Shown here in pieces: positions 37,769-46,972 of a stretch of 57,972 nucleotides of DNA (position 1 is the first letter of the stretch; the number at the start of each line of letters is the position of its first letter). The position numbers and the translations under genes were made by a program. The notes under the pieces are model-generated. The model saw nothing but the letters and a program-made list of their open reading frames with translations, searched no databases and was not told the DNA's origin. Origin of the DNA: Bacillota bacterium (GTDB taxonomy: Bacteria > Bacillota > Dethiobacteria > DTU022 > UBA8154); assembly GCA_012728375.1 (NCBI GenBank), contig JAAYFF010000042.1, positions 1-57,972 on the forward strand, read 5' to 3'.

Positions 37769-38887
37769 ATGAGAAAGGTACCTGTCGGGTTATTGCAACC
37801 GGGAATGAAAGTCGCCCGCCCTGTTTATGATTCTATGGGTTTTTTACTTCTGAACAGCGGCGTTCTTTTAAAAAACGAGTATATTATAAAGTTGCAGGAG
37901 CTGCAGGTACCTTCGATTTATATTGAGGACAAGCGGATCCCTGATATTGTCGTTGAAGATATCGTTCTGGAGGAAACAAGACAAAAAGCTACATGTATAG
38001 TAAGAAGCATTCTTAACGATATTAATAAACAACCGGAAAAAAATTTCCGCACGCTGCTTTTTACAAGCAAGGAATTAAATTCTGTTCTCAATGATATTAT
38101 TACACAGCTGTTACAGAATCCGAACCTGATTGTTAACTTATCCGATATTCGCCTGGCAGATAACTATACGTTTGCCCATTCAGTTAACGTGGCAGTGCTT
38201 GCCCTTACTACTGCTATTTCCCTGGGCTTTTCGCGAAGCGATCTTCATAAGCTTGGTATGGGGGCTTTCCTGCACGATTTGGGAAAAACAAAGATTCCGC
38301 TGTCAATTTTAAATAAACAAGATCGCCTCCTTCCCGAGGAATTTGCAGAAATTCAAAAACACCCCCGTTATGGGTACGATCTTGTTAAATTATATGATCT
38401 AATTGACGCTTCTTCTGCCGCTGTAATTTTTCAGCACCACGAACGCACAAACGGTAACGGGTACCCCCAAAATTTAACGGGAGAAGAAATTCATAAATTT
38501 GCCAAGATTTGTTCAATAGTTGATGTTTATGACGCTCTTGTCGCTGACAGGCCTTACCGCCCTGCATTGCCGCCCCATAAAGCCCTGGAGATTATGGAAG
38601 GCGCGGGAGAAGAATTTGATTTATTCTTTTTACAAAAGTTTTACAGGCACATTGCAGCTTATCCAATTGGTACTATCGTCGGTTTAAGCAACGGTGAAAT
38701 CGGAATAGTCACTCACAATACTGTAGGTTTTCCCACGAGACCAAATGTCAGGGTATTCTGGACAAAAGACTTTCAAAAAGTAAATCCATATGAAATAGAT
38801 CTCAAAGAAAAAATAGATATAGTTGTAGACAGGGTTATCGAGGAAAAAGAGTTGTCCGAAGCAGAATTATTGAATTATTGTTCTTAA
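37769..38887 (+). CDS. HD-GYP domain cyclic-di-GMP phosphodiesterase
   Basis: HD-GYP enzymes hydrolyse c-di-GMP (some prefer cGAMP). An N-terminal domain (KVPVGLLQPGMKVARPVYDSMG) precedes the catalytic part. H169-D170 in FLHDLGKTKIP, HHER at 223-226 and the signature NGxGYP ending near 233 are all intact, so it should be active. A C-terminal extension (PIGTIVGLSNGEIGIV..) is usual in this subgroup. No receiver or membrane domain, so it is cytoplasmic. With the c-di-GMP riboswitch at 15976 and the pilus genes after it, it suggests local c-di-GMP control; that link is inference. 372 aa. Confidence 0.93.
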   Translation: MRKVPVGLLQPGMKVARPVYDSMGFLLLNSGVLLKNEYIIKLQELQVPSIYIEDKRIPDIVVEDIVLEETRQKATCIVRSILNDINKQPEKNFRTLLFTSKELNSVLNDIITQLLQNPNLIVNLSDIRLADNYTFAHSVNVAVLALTTAISLGFSRSDLHKLGMGAFLHDLGKTKIPLSILNKQDRLLPEEFAEIQKHPRYGYDLVKLYDLIDASSAAVIFQHHERTNGNGYPQNLTGEEIHKFAKICSIVDVYDALVADRPYRPALPPHKALEIMEGAGEEFDLFFLQKFYRHIAAYPIGTIVGLSNGEIGIVTHNTVGFPTRPNVRVFWTKDFQKVNPYEIDLKEKIDIVVDRVIEEKELSEAELLNYCS

Positions 38888-38941
38888 AAAAGGTACTTTC
38901 AGGGCAGCATAGCGAACTTGAGAAAGGAAATAATTAATGTA

Positions 38942-39448
38942 ATGTTCAAACATTTGTGCCCCAACCAATTTGTTGAAAATATTTACCATATAAACCTGGA
39001 GCAACTGGCTGCTGAAGGGATTCGCGGTATTATCGCGGACCTGGACAATACGTTGGTACCCTGGAACGACAATGAACTTTTCCCGGAAGTGCTCGAATGG
39101 ATCAAAGAAGTAAAAGACAGGGGTTTTAAAGTATGTATTGTCTCCAATAATCATTCCGAAAGGGGGGATGATTTGGCCAAAGCCCTTAATGTTCCTGCAA
39201 TTTGGAGGGCGGTTAAACCCAGAAGAAGCTCATTTCGCAAAGCTTTGCGAATTATGGACCTCAATCCCGCGAAAGTTGCCGTAATTGGTGATCAGGTCTT
39301 TACGGACATTCTCGGAGGAAACCGCCTGGGGCTGCATACCATCCTCGTGCGCCCCCTTAACAAAAGGGAATTTTTCGTTACCAGACTGATACGGCATGTG
39401 GAGAGGATGATTCTCTTTATTCTGTGCCAACGGGGCAGCTGGAAATAA
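38942..39448 (+). CDS. YqeG family HAD-IIIA phosphatase
   Basis: The HAD nucleophile motif DLDNTLVPWND, motif II VSNNHSE and the acidic motif VIGDQVFTDILGGNR mark the YqeG family; the 168-aa size fits. The N-terminus MFKHLCPNQF matches the family, so ATG 38942 is chosen over the TTG at 38918. Yeast and plant relatives dephosphorylate phosphatidylglycerol-phosphate; the bacterial substrate is less certain. Confidence 0.9.
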   Translation: MFKHLCPNQFVENIYHINLEQLAAEGIRGIIADLDNTLVPWNDNELFPEVLEWIKEVKDRGFKVCIVSNNHSERGDDLAKALNVPAIWRAVKPRRSSFRKALRIMDLNPAKVAVIGDQVFTDILGGNRLGLHTILVRPLNKREFFVTRLIRHVERMILFILCQRGSWK

Positions 39449-39474
39449 AACTTTATCAAATCGTTATTTTTTTG

Positions 39475-39502
39475 CCTTCTTCTTACAGAAAGAAGGTTTT
39501 TT
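39475..39502 (+). terminator. terminator after yqeG
   Basis: CCTTCTT (39475-39481) pairs with AAGAAGG (39490-39496) and is followed by six T. A second AAGAAGG-T5 copy follows at about 39511. It separates yqeG from the pilus locus. Confidence 0.85.
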
Positions 39503-39581
39503 AGTTTGGAAAGAAGGTTTTTGTTATTTTTTGCCGAATATAGAAGTATTAGATAATAAAGAAAGGGACTGGTTTTAAAAA

Positions 39582-40352
39582 ATGACTGCCTTATTGTCGG
39601 TAAAGGCTTTAAATTACATTTTACTGTTCGTTGCCGGCCTAATAATGGGCAGTTTTTTTAATACGGTTATCTACCGTTTTCCCCGCAAAATGTCCCTTGT
39701 TTTTCCCCGTTCCTTCTGCGTTCACTGTAAAACTAAACTGCAGATACCCGATCTTTTACCCCTGGTAAGTTTCTTTTATATAAAAGGGCGCTGCCGCTAC
39801 TGCGGAGGTCAAATATCCTGGCGTTATCCACTGGTGGAATTATTGACCGCTGTTATCGTGCTTCTTTGCTTTATGTACTTTGGATTTTCTCCCTTATTCT
39901 TTAAATATGCCGTTTTTTTCAGTATTCTTTTAATTATATCCTTTATTGATCTGGACAGGGGCATCATCCCTGACCGTCTGGTCCTAATGCTGATGTTGTG
40001 GAGTATCCCCTGGCAGTTACTTAATCCTGAGATCTACCTTAAGGAAGCAATTCTCGGACTACTGACCGGCGGAGGCCTTTTCTATCTTATCGCAGTCCTG
40101 AGCAAAGGAGGTATGGGGGGCGGCGATATCAAGCTGATGGCAGTCCTGGGATTTGCGGCGGGCTGGCCGCTCGTTTTTGTCGTTTTTTTTCTCGCCTTCT
40201 TTTTCGGTGCTTTTGCCGGCCTAATTTTGCTATTTGTTCAAAAAAAATCATGGCAGCATCCCTTACCTTTTGGCCCCTTTCTTTCCCTGTCCTTTTTTAT
40301 CTCCATTTTCTGGGGTTTGCCCATTTGGCAGTGGTATCTGCTATATGTTTAA
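39582..40352 (+). CDS. pilD: prepilin peptidase (type IV leader peptidase)
   Basis: PilD cuts prepilin leaders and N-methylates the new N-terminus. It is a polytopic membrane aspartyl protease. The cytoplasmic loop has two CxxC pairs (CVHCKTKLQIPDLLP and CRYCGGQISWRYPLVELL). The catalytic aspartates sit in FIDLDRGIIPD and GMGGGDIKLM. 256 aa. It opens the pilus locus; its substrates (two pilins and a minor pilin) are encoded from 54694 on. Confidence 0.96.
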   Translation: MTALLSVKALNYILLFVAGLIMGSFFNTVIYRFPRKMSLVFPRSFCVHCKTKLQIPDLLPLVSFFYIKGRCRYCGGQISWRYPLVELLTAVIVLLCFMYFGFSPLFFKYAVFFSILLIISFIDLDRGIIPDRLVLMLMLWSIPWQLLNPEIYLKEAILGLLTGGGLFYLIAVLSKGGMGGGDIKLMAVLGFAAGWPLVFVVFFLAFFFGAFAGLILLFVQKKSWQHPLPFGPFLSLSFFISIFWGLPIWQWYLLYV

Positions 40353-40364
40353 GGAGCGAGGCTG

Positions 40365-41600
40365 ATGAGCAAAAAAAAAGCTGCGTATCTAGACCTGGAT
40401 AACAGAAAAAATGATTTCCCTCAAGAGACAACCCAAGACAGCACCATTGAAGCTGTGAATGAACTCCTGCGGGAAGGGATTGCCCGCGGCGCCAGCGATA
40501 TCCACCTGGAACCGGTGGAAGAAGGGCTGAACATACGCTTGCGCATAGACGGCAAACTCTATTTTTTGCAACGCTTTTCCCGGGAGATGTTTCCCCTGGT
40601 TATTTCCCGCCTTAAAATTATGGCGGGGATGAATATTGCAGAAAAAAGGCTCCCTCAGGACGGCAATATTTATCTGGAGGAAGGAAAGCAAGGGATCAAT
40701 ATTCGCGTCTCTACGCTTCCATTAATCCACGGAGAAAAAATGGTGTTGCGCATACTCAACCCGGCCGGTCTATTAATGTCTCTCAATTCGCTGGGCTTTA
40801 ACGAAGACAATCTCATGCTTTACCAAAAATTTTTAGAGTACTCCTGCGGCATGATCCTGGTAACCGGTCCAACCGGTTGCGGCAAAACAACTACTCTTTA
40901 TTCCACTTTAAAGCACATCAACAGCCCGGAAAAAAATATAATCACCGTCGAAGACCCGGTTGAATACAGAATAGAAAACGTTAACCAGGTACAAGTCAAT
41001 ACCAAAACGGGGTTAACCTTTGCCGCGGCCTTACGAACAGTTTTGCGGCAGGATCCTAATATAATTATGGTTGGCGAAATCCGCGATGCAGAAACAGCAG
41101 AGATCGCGACCAGAGCAGCTCTTACCGGGCGCCTCGTTTTTTCGACCCTGCATACCAGCGATGCGCCCCGTGCCGTAACCAGACTGCTGGATATGGGAGT
41201 GGAACCTTACCTACTCAATTCCGCCCTTGTAGGAGTTGTTTCCCAGCGCCTGATCCGCCTGAACTGCCGGCACTGCCTGGAAGAAGATCGTCCAGGGGCT
41301 GCGGAGCTTTCCCTTTACCGGAAAGTTTGCCCAGAAGAAGAAACACCGGTCTTTTACCGGGGCCGGGGATGCATCCACTGTAATTACACCGGTTTTAAAG
41401 GACGAATTGCTATCCACGAGCTAATGCCGGTTGACGAAACAATGCGTGATCTAATTCAGACCTCCCGAAGCGGGCGTCAAATACGAAACTATGCCATTTC
41501 ACGCGGCATGAAAACATTGCTGCAGGACGGAATGCAGCGTGCCGCCAGGGGAGAGACAACTCTGCAGGAAGTAATCCGGGAAACATATTACGCGTTTTAA
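40365..41600 (+). CDS. short GspE/PilB-type assembly ATPase
   Basis: A type II/IV secretion ATPase lacking the N-terminal MshEN domain: 411 aa against about 560 for the second copy at 52336. Walker A GPTGCGKTTTLYST, the Asp box VEDPVEYRIENVNQ, Walker B RQDPNIIMVGEIRD, the His box and the zinc-binding cysteine quartet (CRHC..CIHC) are all intact, so it should be an active extension motor. It immediately follows pilD. Why the locus has two such ATPases is unclear. Its stop overlaps that of the convergent RCC1 gene. Confidence 0.92.
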   Translation: MSKKKAAYLDLDNRKNDFPQETTQDSTIEAVNELLREGIARGASDIHLEPVEEGLNIRLRIDGKLYFLQRFSREMFPLVISRLKIMAGMNIAEKRLPQDGNIYLEEGKQGINIRVSTLPLIHGEKMVLRILNPAGLLMSLNSLGFNEDNLMLYQKFLEYSCGMILVTGPTGCGKTTTLYSTLKHINSPEKNIITVEDPVEYRIENVNQVQVNTKTGLTFAAALRTVLRQDPNIIMVGEIRDAETAEIATRAALTGRLVFSTLHTSDAPRAVTRLLDMGVEPYLLNSALVGVVSQRLIRLNCRHCLEEDRPGAAELSLYRKVCPEEETPVFYRGRGCIHCNYTGFKGRIAIHELMPVDETMRDLIQTSRSGRQIRNYAISRGMKTLLQDGMQRAARGETTLQEVIRETYYAF

Positions 41601-42793
41601 GTGGCGTCATTAAGATTCAACAAAGCTTTTACCGGAATATTACTGGACTTTGTTGAATCATTTCCCAAGTAACCGGACCAGTTGCTTCCCCATGCCCAAA
41701 TACTACCGTTTGCATCCAAAGCAAGGCTGTGTTCATCTCCGGCAGCAATGCAAATAATCTCCTGCAGTTCTTTTTGATTAACTGGAACGGGACGGTCCCG
41801 GGTGGTCCCATCACCAAGCTGCCCGTAGCTATTACCCCCCCAGGCCCAGACAGTACCATCGCTTGTAACCGCCAGGGTATGCACTTCCCCGGCAGCAATA
41901 GAAAGGGCATTTTCCACATGTCTCACTTTTACTGGCTGCAAACGGTTAAACCGGGTTCCGTCACCAAGTTGCCCGGAGGTGTTATTGCCCCACGCCCAAA
42001 CGGTACCGTCCTCCTTCAAAACTACCATATGCTCAGTTCCCATGGAAACAGCCGTTACTGTAGTGAGATCCTCTACTCGCGCCGTCAGCAGCTGCGTGCC
42101 GGTACGGCGTCCATTACCTAGATGTCCGTGCCGATTGGCCCCCCAGGTCCGTATCGTACCATCTGTCAATAAAGCGGCGGAACTAAAACCAGCTGCGCTA
42201 ATGGCCTGTGTTTTGCCGAGGTAAGCAACATGACGTATTGATTCTCTGCTTTCTTTGGTCCCGTCACCTAGTTGTCCATAGCTGTTATCTCCCCATGCCC
42301 GCACAGTACCATCGCTGCGCAGGGCAAGATTATGGCGCGCTCCAGCGGCAATGGAGATGACTTTAGTTAGATGTTTTACCTGTACAGGTTTGCATTTAGT
42401 AAGCGTAGATACATCATCTTGATCCTTTTTTATCCCAAGTTGATTATAGCTATTATCACCCCAGGCCCAGACAGTTCCGTCAAATCTAAGCGCAATGGTA
42501 TGGTAATCACCAGCCGCAATAGCGATCACCTCATCAAGTTCTCTTACCCGCACCGGTTTAGCACTGTTTTGAATTGTTCCATTGCCGAGCTGCCCAAAGC
42601 TGTTATTGCCCCAGGCCCAGACAGTTCCGTCAGCCCGCAGTACTACAGAATGTTCCTTGCCGGCGGCGACAGCAACTTTACTTATATCCTCTCTGCCAGT
42701 AGAAGCAATACCTGAATTATAGAGCATTAAAAAAAACAAAAGAGAAAAAACCAGAAACAAAAAAAGTTTTCTTAAAGTTCGCTTGGCTCCCAT
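41597..42793 (-). CDS. secreted RCC1-repeat beta-propeller protein
   Basis: After a signal peptide (basic start, hydrophobic run at about residues 9-30) come seven RCC1-type repeats. Each contains a version of AAGxxH(T/S)xALxxDGTVWAWG(D/N)NxxGQLG. That number makes a full seven-bladed propeller in 398 aa. Eukaryotic RCC1 acts on Ran; secreted bacterial repeats of this kind are usually uncharacterised, and binding surfaces are likely. It lies on the opposite strand inside the pilus locus with AGGAGG before its ATG. A role in attachment is speculation. Confidence 0.92.
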   Translation of the reverse strand: MGAKRTLRKLFLFLVFSLLFFLMLYNSGIASTGREDISKVAVAAGKEHSVVLRADGTVWAWGNNSFGQLGNGTIQNSAKPVRVRELDEVIAIAAGDYHTIALRFDGTVWAWGDNSYNQLGIKKDQDDVSTLTKCKPVQVKHLTKVISIAAGARHNLALRSDGTVRAWGDNSYGQLGDGTKESRESIRHVAYLGKTQAISAAGFSSAALLTDGTIRTWGANRHGHLGNGRRTGTQLLTARVEDLTTVTAVSMGTEHMVVLKEDGTVWAWGNNTSGQLGDGTRFNRLQPVKVRHVENALSIAAGEVHTLAVTSDGTVWAWGGNSYGQLGDGTTRDRPVPVNQKELQEIICIAAGDEHSLALDANGSIWAWGSNWSGYLGNDSTKSSNIPVKALLNLNDAT

Positions 42794-42964
42794 TAATGAC
42801 CTCCTGGATTAGAAAGTGACATTTTATTTAATTTACCTTATGTAATAATAATTCCTGCCTATTTGGAAAATTTTTGGATAATGTTAAAAGCATCTATGCG
42901 GAAAGTTTAGAATTAGCTCGGATATTAAGAAAAGAATAACCTTTTTCAGGCTGTAATGTAAAAA
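42794..42964. other. RCC1-gene upstream region
   Basis: AT-rich sequence between the RCC1 gene and the IS left end. It should hold the RCC1 promoter on the - strand; I found no convincing -35/-10 pair and no other gene. Confidence 0.4.
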
Positions 42965-44911
42965 TGATTCCACTGCATAAACTCATTTTTTACTACCGCT
43001 GTGGTCCATATCAAGGCTATCAGACTAACAATATATACCAATTATTACCCATTTATCCATCAGCAGGCTGGCAAGGCGAGGCACAAAGGGCTGATTTTGC
43101 CCCCTTTTCCCTGTAATCATCTTTTTTTCTCAAAAAGTACACACTACTCCTGTTGGTTGTTGAGCAGCAACGCTTTTACGAACCTTGCCCTGGAAGAACC
43201 TGACAAGTTGGCGTATATTGTGGCCGATTATTTTCAGGCCTGTTACTACCCGAACCTTGGGGTAAGTACGTACATCTAACTTATCTGCACCTTGCGCACG
43301 CTTGACCGAGGAGATGGTCCCCTCGACGGCAGCACGCTTGCTGGTCGCTGCGATGCGCAAAGGTTTATCGAAGATGCGCTTTCTTGCATGAGCTGCAATG
43401 ACCGAGTTCTTCTTGACACGCAGGACCGCGCTTTTCCGCTGAAACTTGACGGGACAGCTGTCCTTCCTTACACAGTGCTGGCAGTGTTCCAGGGAGAAAT
43501 GGGCACTAACAATTCCACTTTTTTCTTTGTAATTACTTTTTATAGGGGGGTGTTGCTCCGGACAGGCACATACTTTAAAATCTGCATCTATATCAAACTC
43601 GGCTAAAGAAATCCTCTCGGGATTAGGGGCTTTGCCGGTCATGTCTGTGTAGTGAACCTTTACTTCCTGTTTTTGGCTTTCCTGTTCCACTTCTTCACCG
43701 TAGTATCCGCCGTCTACGTAAAGCTCTTCAATATCTGTATTCTCTTTCAGTTCGGGAAGGCGTTTGATGAGCAAATCTGTATCAGCAACACTGCTGTTTT
43801 CGATGGCATAGTCCGTAATGAACTGAACAGGATTTTCTTCGGCACAGGTCTCACTGACGTTGAGGCTGTAACCTTTATTTACCTTGCCTCCTTTATTCCG
43901 GTAGGTGGCATCGGGGTCGTAGGCCGATTGCAGGGAAGTGGCGGCAATATCTTTGTTTGCTTTTGCTTGCCAGGTCTTTGTAACTTGGTCAAAGTCAGCT
44001 TGTTCACTGAGAAAGCGTCTTAACAAAGCAACTTCGGGACTGTCTGTAAGCTTATGATTTTCCAAGAGGTCAAGCAGCTGGGAGCTCAAGTTGATCATCT
44101 CCTGCAAGCGTCCCGGAACCTGGCTGCTGCGGGTGCGGAAGAGGAGATTTGTTTTAAATTCAGGGTTGAGGCCCTCTTTCAACTGTTCCGGCAGCATTTG
44201 CTCCGGGCAAATTCTTAAAGCTTGCTGTAGTACATCAAAAGATAGGGAGAGGCGCCCGGCCAGCTTGATATTTGACATGACAACGGTGGAATCCATGCGC
44301 TGTTGCTTGGTACTGATGCCGGCCGCTTCGCAAAAATATTGGGCCAGCCTTTCGAACTGGCCAAAGACCAGATCTTCTTCTGCCGGATGTTCTATGGTAT
44401 ACTCGTAGACTCTGCGGCGAAAGTTGTAAAAAGTCCGGTCAGCTAGGTAGCGTTCCCCCAAGTTGCGCATCCCCAAGGCATACATGATTTGGAAGTTTAA
44501 GTTATACTGATCCAGAAGTATTTCATCGGTATAGTCGAAGGTATGCTTGATCAGTTCAAGGGATAAAAGGATATTGACCGGAAAGTTGGTACGACCCATG
44601 TCTGGGCTGTAAAGTACTGCAAAGGGCTGTTCATCTATTTTGCAAAAAATATGCTCATAAAAGATAGGTGCCCATGATTTATCAAGTCTTTCCTTGATTT
44701 TAGGGTTCAAATCTGTGTAGCTGCTATATAGTTGCTGTTGGTTATGGGCGTCATTTTGTTTGAACATCGATCTTGCGCCTCCAATCCGCAGGAATTATTG
44801 CCTTTACTCTTATTTGCTTTGATTTACTATATTAAGTTCTTCATTCGAGTGGTAAATTCATTCTTTTTTGGAGGAATGATCCAAATTTATTTACTTTATG
44901 CAGTGGAATCA
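42965..44911 (-). mobile_element. IS1182-like insertion sequence
   Basis: The left end (42965-42981) and right end (44895-44911) are perfect 17-bp inverted repeats, TGATTCCACTGCATAAA read inward. Flanking AAAA on both sides is a candidate 4-bp target duplication, but the site is A-rich. One transposase gene fills it. It sits between the RCC1 gene and the PilP-like gene, splitting the pilus locus. Its length is 1947 bp. Confidence 0.9.
43130..44767 (-). CDS. IS1182 family transposase
   Basis: A 545-aa DDE transposase with the DUF772-type N-terminal domain (QPFAVLYSPDMGRTNFPVNILLSLELIK). The catalytic acids are probably in MDSTVVMSN, YVDGGYYGEE and RAAVEGTISSVKRAQG. A cysteine-rich insert (CACPEQ..CQHCVRKDSCPV) lies before the last motif, as usual in this family. 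The frame is intact with GGAGGC before the ATG, so the element may still move. Confidence 0.93.
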   Translation of the reverse strand: MFKQNDAHNQQQLYSSYTDLNPKIKERLDKSWAPIFYEHIFCKIDEQPFAVLYSPDMGRTNFPVNILLSLELIKHTFDYTDEILLDQYNLNFQIMYALGMRNLGERYLADRTFYNFRRRVYEYTIEHPAEEDLVFGQFERLAQYFCEAAGISTKQQRMDSTVVMSNIKLAGRLSLSFDVLQQALRICPEQMLPEQLKEGLNPEFKTNLLFRTRSSQVPGRLQEMINLSSQLLDLLENHKLTDSPEVALLRRFLSEQADFDQVTKTWQAKANKDIAATSLQSAYDPDATYRNKGGKVNKGYSLNVSETCAEENPVQFITDYAIENSSVADTDLLIKRLPELKENTDIEELYVDGGYYGEEVEQESQKQEVKVHYTDMTGKAPNPERISLAEFDIDADFKVCACPEQHPPIKSNYKEKSGIVSAHFSLEHCQHCVRKDSCPVKFQRKSAVLRVKKNSVIAAHARKRIFDKPLRIAATSKRAAVEGTISSVKRAQGADKLDVRTYPKVRVVTGLKIIGHNIRQLVRFFQGKVRKSVAAQQPTGVVCTF

Positions 44912-44993
44912 AAAATATAATTTAATTTGAAGGAAATAGGAGGCAATTGTAGAAATACATCAAAAGGACATTTTCATTCACCGGAGGTTTTAT

Positions 44994-45470
44994 GTGGATC
45001 TCAAAGAAAAATTAAAAAATGCCATTCATCTTATTAAGCATAAGAAAAAACTTGTGTTTCTTTTTTGTGCCTTGATAATTTTACTTTCAGCAGCCTTGTT
45101 TTCTTATTTTGCTAGAAAGGACGATACTCCGTCAGTTACCCCGCCGGAAAAAAACGTCATATCTTCGGCGGAGGGCAGTTTAGATAGTGCCGCTACTGAA
45201 GGTGAAACGGTCGAAGTTCTTCCGCAAGAGGAGCGGCTTGGTGAAGAAAACCTGCTGCCCCCCGATCCTTTTGCAGCCCCTCCTCAACTTGTGGGCGTTC
45301 TATTAGACGGGGAAGGGGATAACTATGCCATAATCGAAGTTGGAGGAAAAGCTTATGTTAAAACCGAAGGTGAAACAGTAGCTGATCTCTGGAAGGTGGA
45401 ATCAATTTTCAAGGATAAAGTAAAAATAGTCTCGGAAACCGACGAATTAGTTCTTTTATTAAGCAGGTGA
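44994..45470 (+). CDS. PilP/GspC-like pilus assembly protein
   Basis: A bitopic protein of 158 aa: basic N-terminus, one membrane helix (about residues 20-39), a flexible acidic linker, then a compact domain starting DPFAAPPQLVGVLLDGEGDN and ending VKIVSETDELVLLL. That domain looks like the homology region of GspC/PilP, which in didermia contacts the secretin N0 domain. The partner here would be the next gene's N0 module. GTG 44994 follows GGAGG by 6 nt. A TATAAT sits just outside the IS end at 44916, but no -35 matches. The similarity call is by pattern, not by search. Confidence 0.7.
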   Translation: MDLKEKLKNAIHLIKHKKKLVFLFCALIILLSAALFSYFARKDDTPSVTPPEKNVISSAEGSLDSAATEGETVEVLPQEERLGEENLLPPDPFAAPPQLVGVLLDGEGDNYAIIEVGGKAYVKTEGETVADLWKVESIFKDKVKIVSETDELVLLLSR

Positions 45471-45476
45471 TTTAAA

Positions 45477-46940
45477 CTGTCATCCAGTTCGGTTAACCCG
45501 TTTAAAATAACTCCTTCTTTTTATGTTTTATCCCTGGTACTGGCGATACTATTTCTTTTCCCGGCTGCACCAAAATGTTTCCCTGCCGGCGGCCAGGACA
45601 TTAGCGGGCAATTATCCGCGGATTACGCTGAACAATCAGGCGAAACATCTTCCTTTATTTTGGATGTGCGCCAAGCAGACCTGCGAGATGTTCTCTCCGC
45701 GCTGGCCATCAAAATGGAGAGAACGATTATTCTGCTCGATACCCCCGTCAGAGTGACATTTTTCGTTGAAAATGTCACACCTCTGACTGCCATGAAACTA
45801 CTCTTGCAAAATGAGGGCTTTGATTATCTGGAAAATGGCGATTGTATCTTGGTCGGCCGTCCGGAAAAATTAAAAGAAAATTTTTTTAACCTAATGGCCT
45901 TGACCAGGTTTAATTTAAAATATATCAGCGCTCCTGCTCTTACCGCCTTAATCGGCGAGCTGGAGATTCCTCTGAAAATTCTGTCTCCGGAGACGAACCC
46001 CAGGACCATTTGGGTACAGGGAACGCCGCGGGAACTGGGAGCGGTGCGGGGAATTATTGCAGCCTTAGATCGCCCGGAGAATGCCGATCCGAAAACATCC
46101 ATTCCCCTGGAACGCTTAGATCTTCTGTATTTAAATGCAGAAATAATTAAACCCTTGATCGAAGAACTCGCTCTTTCTGCTCAAGTTATTACCCTGCCGG
46201 TTAACCCGCAAACCATTTGGGTCCAAGGGACGCCGGCTGCAGTAGAACGCTTGAAGGAACTGATAGCTATCCTGGACCGGCCGGAAAATGCAGGGCTGGA
46301 AACAAAGCTGGATATGGCAAGTTTCAGACTGAATTTTATGGATGCGGAAAAAATGACACTTCTCCTTAAGGAAGCAGGCATCGCCGAAAAATATATCCTT
46401 TATGACGAAACAGCACACCTTCTCTGGGTTTACGGCCCGTCTTCCAATCTGGAAATTGCCCGGGAACTTATTGCTGCGGTCGATCTCCCGGAAAACGCTG
46501 AACAACTGCCCCATATTTTTATTTATCAATTCAATAATATTAGCGCTCTGGATGCTGCTGAGCGGTTAAATGAAATGGCCGTATTTAAGGGAGTTAAAAC
46601 GTTGACCTTTAACTATCCGGAAATTAACGGCGAATTGCTGGTTATCTGCCCCCATCATCTAACGGAACAAGTTTATAAAGCCCTTGACTTGCTCGACGGG
46701 GCACGCCGGCGCATCCGTATGCCTGTAGATTCCGCCGGCAAAAGGAGTGCTCTGGCAGCCAGGCGGGAGCTTCTCGCGGAGCTTACCGGTATTTCGAGCA
46801 GCAGAATGCATATCTCCGACAACCTTTCAGGAGATAATGAAAATCCTTACTATGTGCTCTGGGTGGAGGAAACACCTGATAAGGTGCAGTTGGTACGCGA
46901 CATGGTAGAAATTATCAATGCACCCCGTTCTGGTCGATAA
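45477..46940 (+). CDS. secretin-like protein with N0/N1 modules but no pore domain (CTG start)
   Basis: The frame encodes an N0/STN-like module (about residues 62-131), then four to five repeats of a secretin N1-type fold. Two carry the identical core TIWVQGTP and all end near a LDRPENA-like strand. The protein ends at about 487 aa without a beta-barrel secretin domain. The first ATG/GTG/TTG (TTG 45660) would miss the export signal. Reading back to CTG 45477 adds 61 residues with a typical signal peptide, and AGGTGA lies exactly 6 nt before that CTG. I therefore place the start there. In a monoderm cell it could form a ring around the pilus in the wall zone. Confidence 0.75.
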   Translation: MSSSSVNPFKITPSFYVLSLVLAILFLFPAAPKCFPAGGQDISGQLSADYAEQSGETSSFILDVRQADLRDVLSALAIKMERTIILLDTPVRVTFFVENVTPLTAMKLLLQNEGFDYLENGDCILVGRPEKLKENFFNLMALTRFNLKYISAPALTALIGELEIPLKILSPETNPRTIWVQGTPRELGAVRGIIAALDRPENADPKTSIPLERLDLLYLNAEIIKPLIEELALSAQVITLPVNPQTIWVQGTPAAVERLKELIAILDRPENAGLETKLDMASFRLNFMDAEKMTLLLKEAGIAEKYILYDETAHLLWVYGPSSNLEIARELIAAVDLPENAEQLPHIFIYQFNNISALDAAERLNEMAVFKGVKTLTFNYPEINGELLVICPHHLTEQVYKALDLLDGARRRIRMPVDSAGKRSALAARRELLAELTGISSSRMHISDNLSGDNENPYYVLWVEETPDKVQLVRDMVEIINAPRSGR

Positions 46941-46972
46941 GGCAGAAAATATGGAAAAAAGGAGTTATCTTC

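Noticed and set aside
44937-44951. AGGAGG followed by TTG-TAG before the PilP-like gene
   Set aside because: A good ribosome site leads to a one-codon frame. It may be a remnant, but nothing supports a gene.
45660-45662. TTG 45660 as start of the secretin-like gene
   Set aside because: No ribosome site precedes it, and it removes the signal peptide and the first strand of the N0 module.
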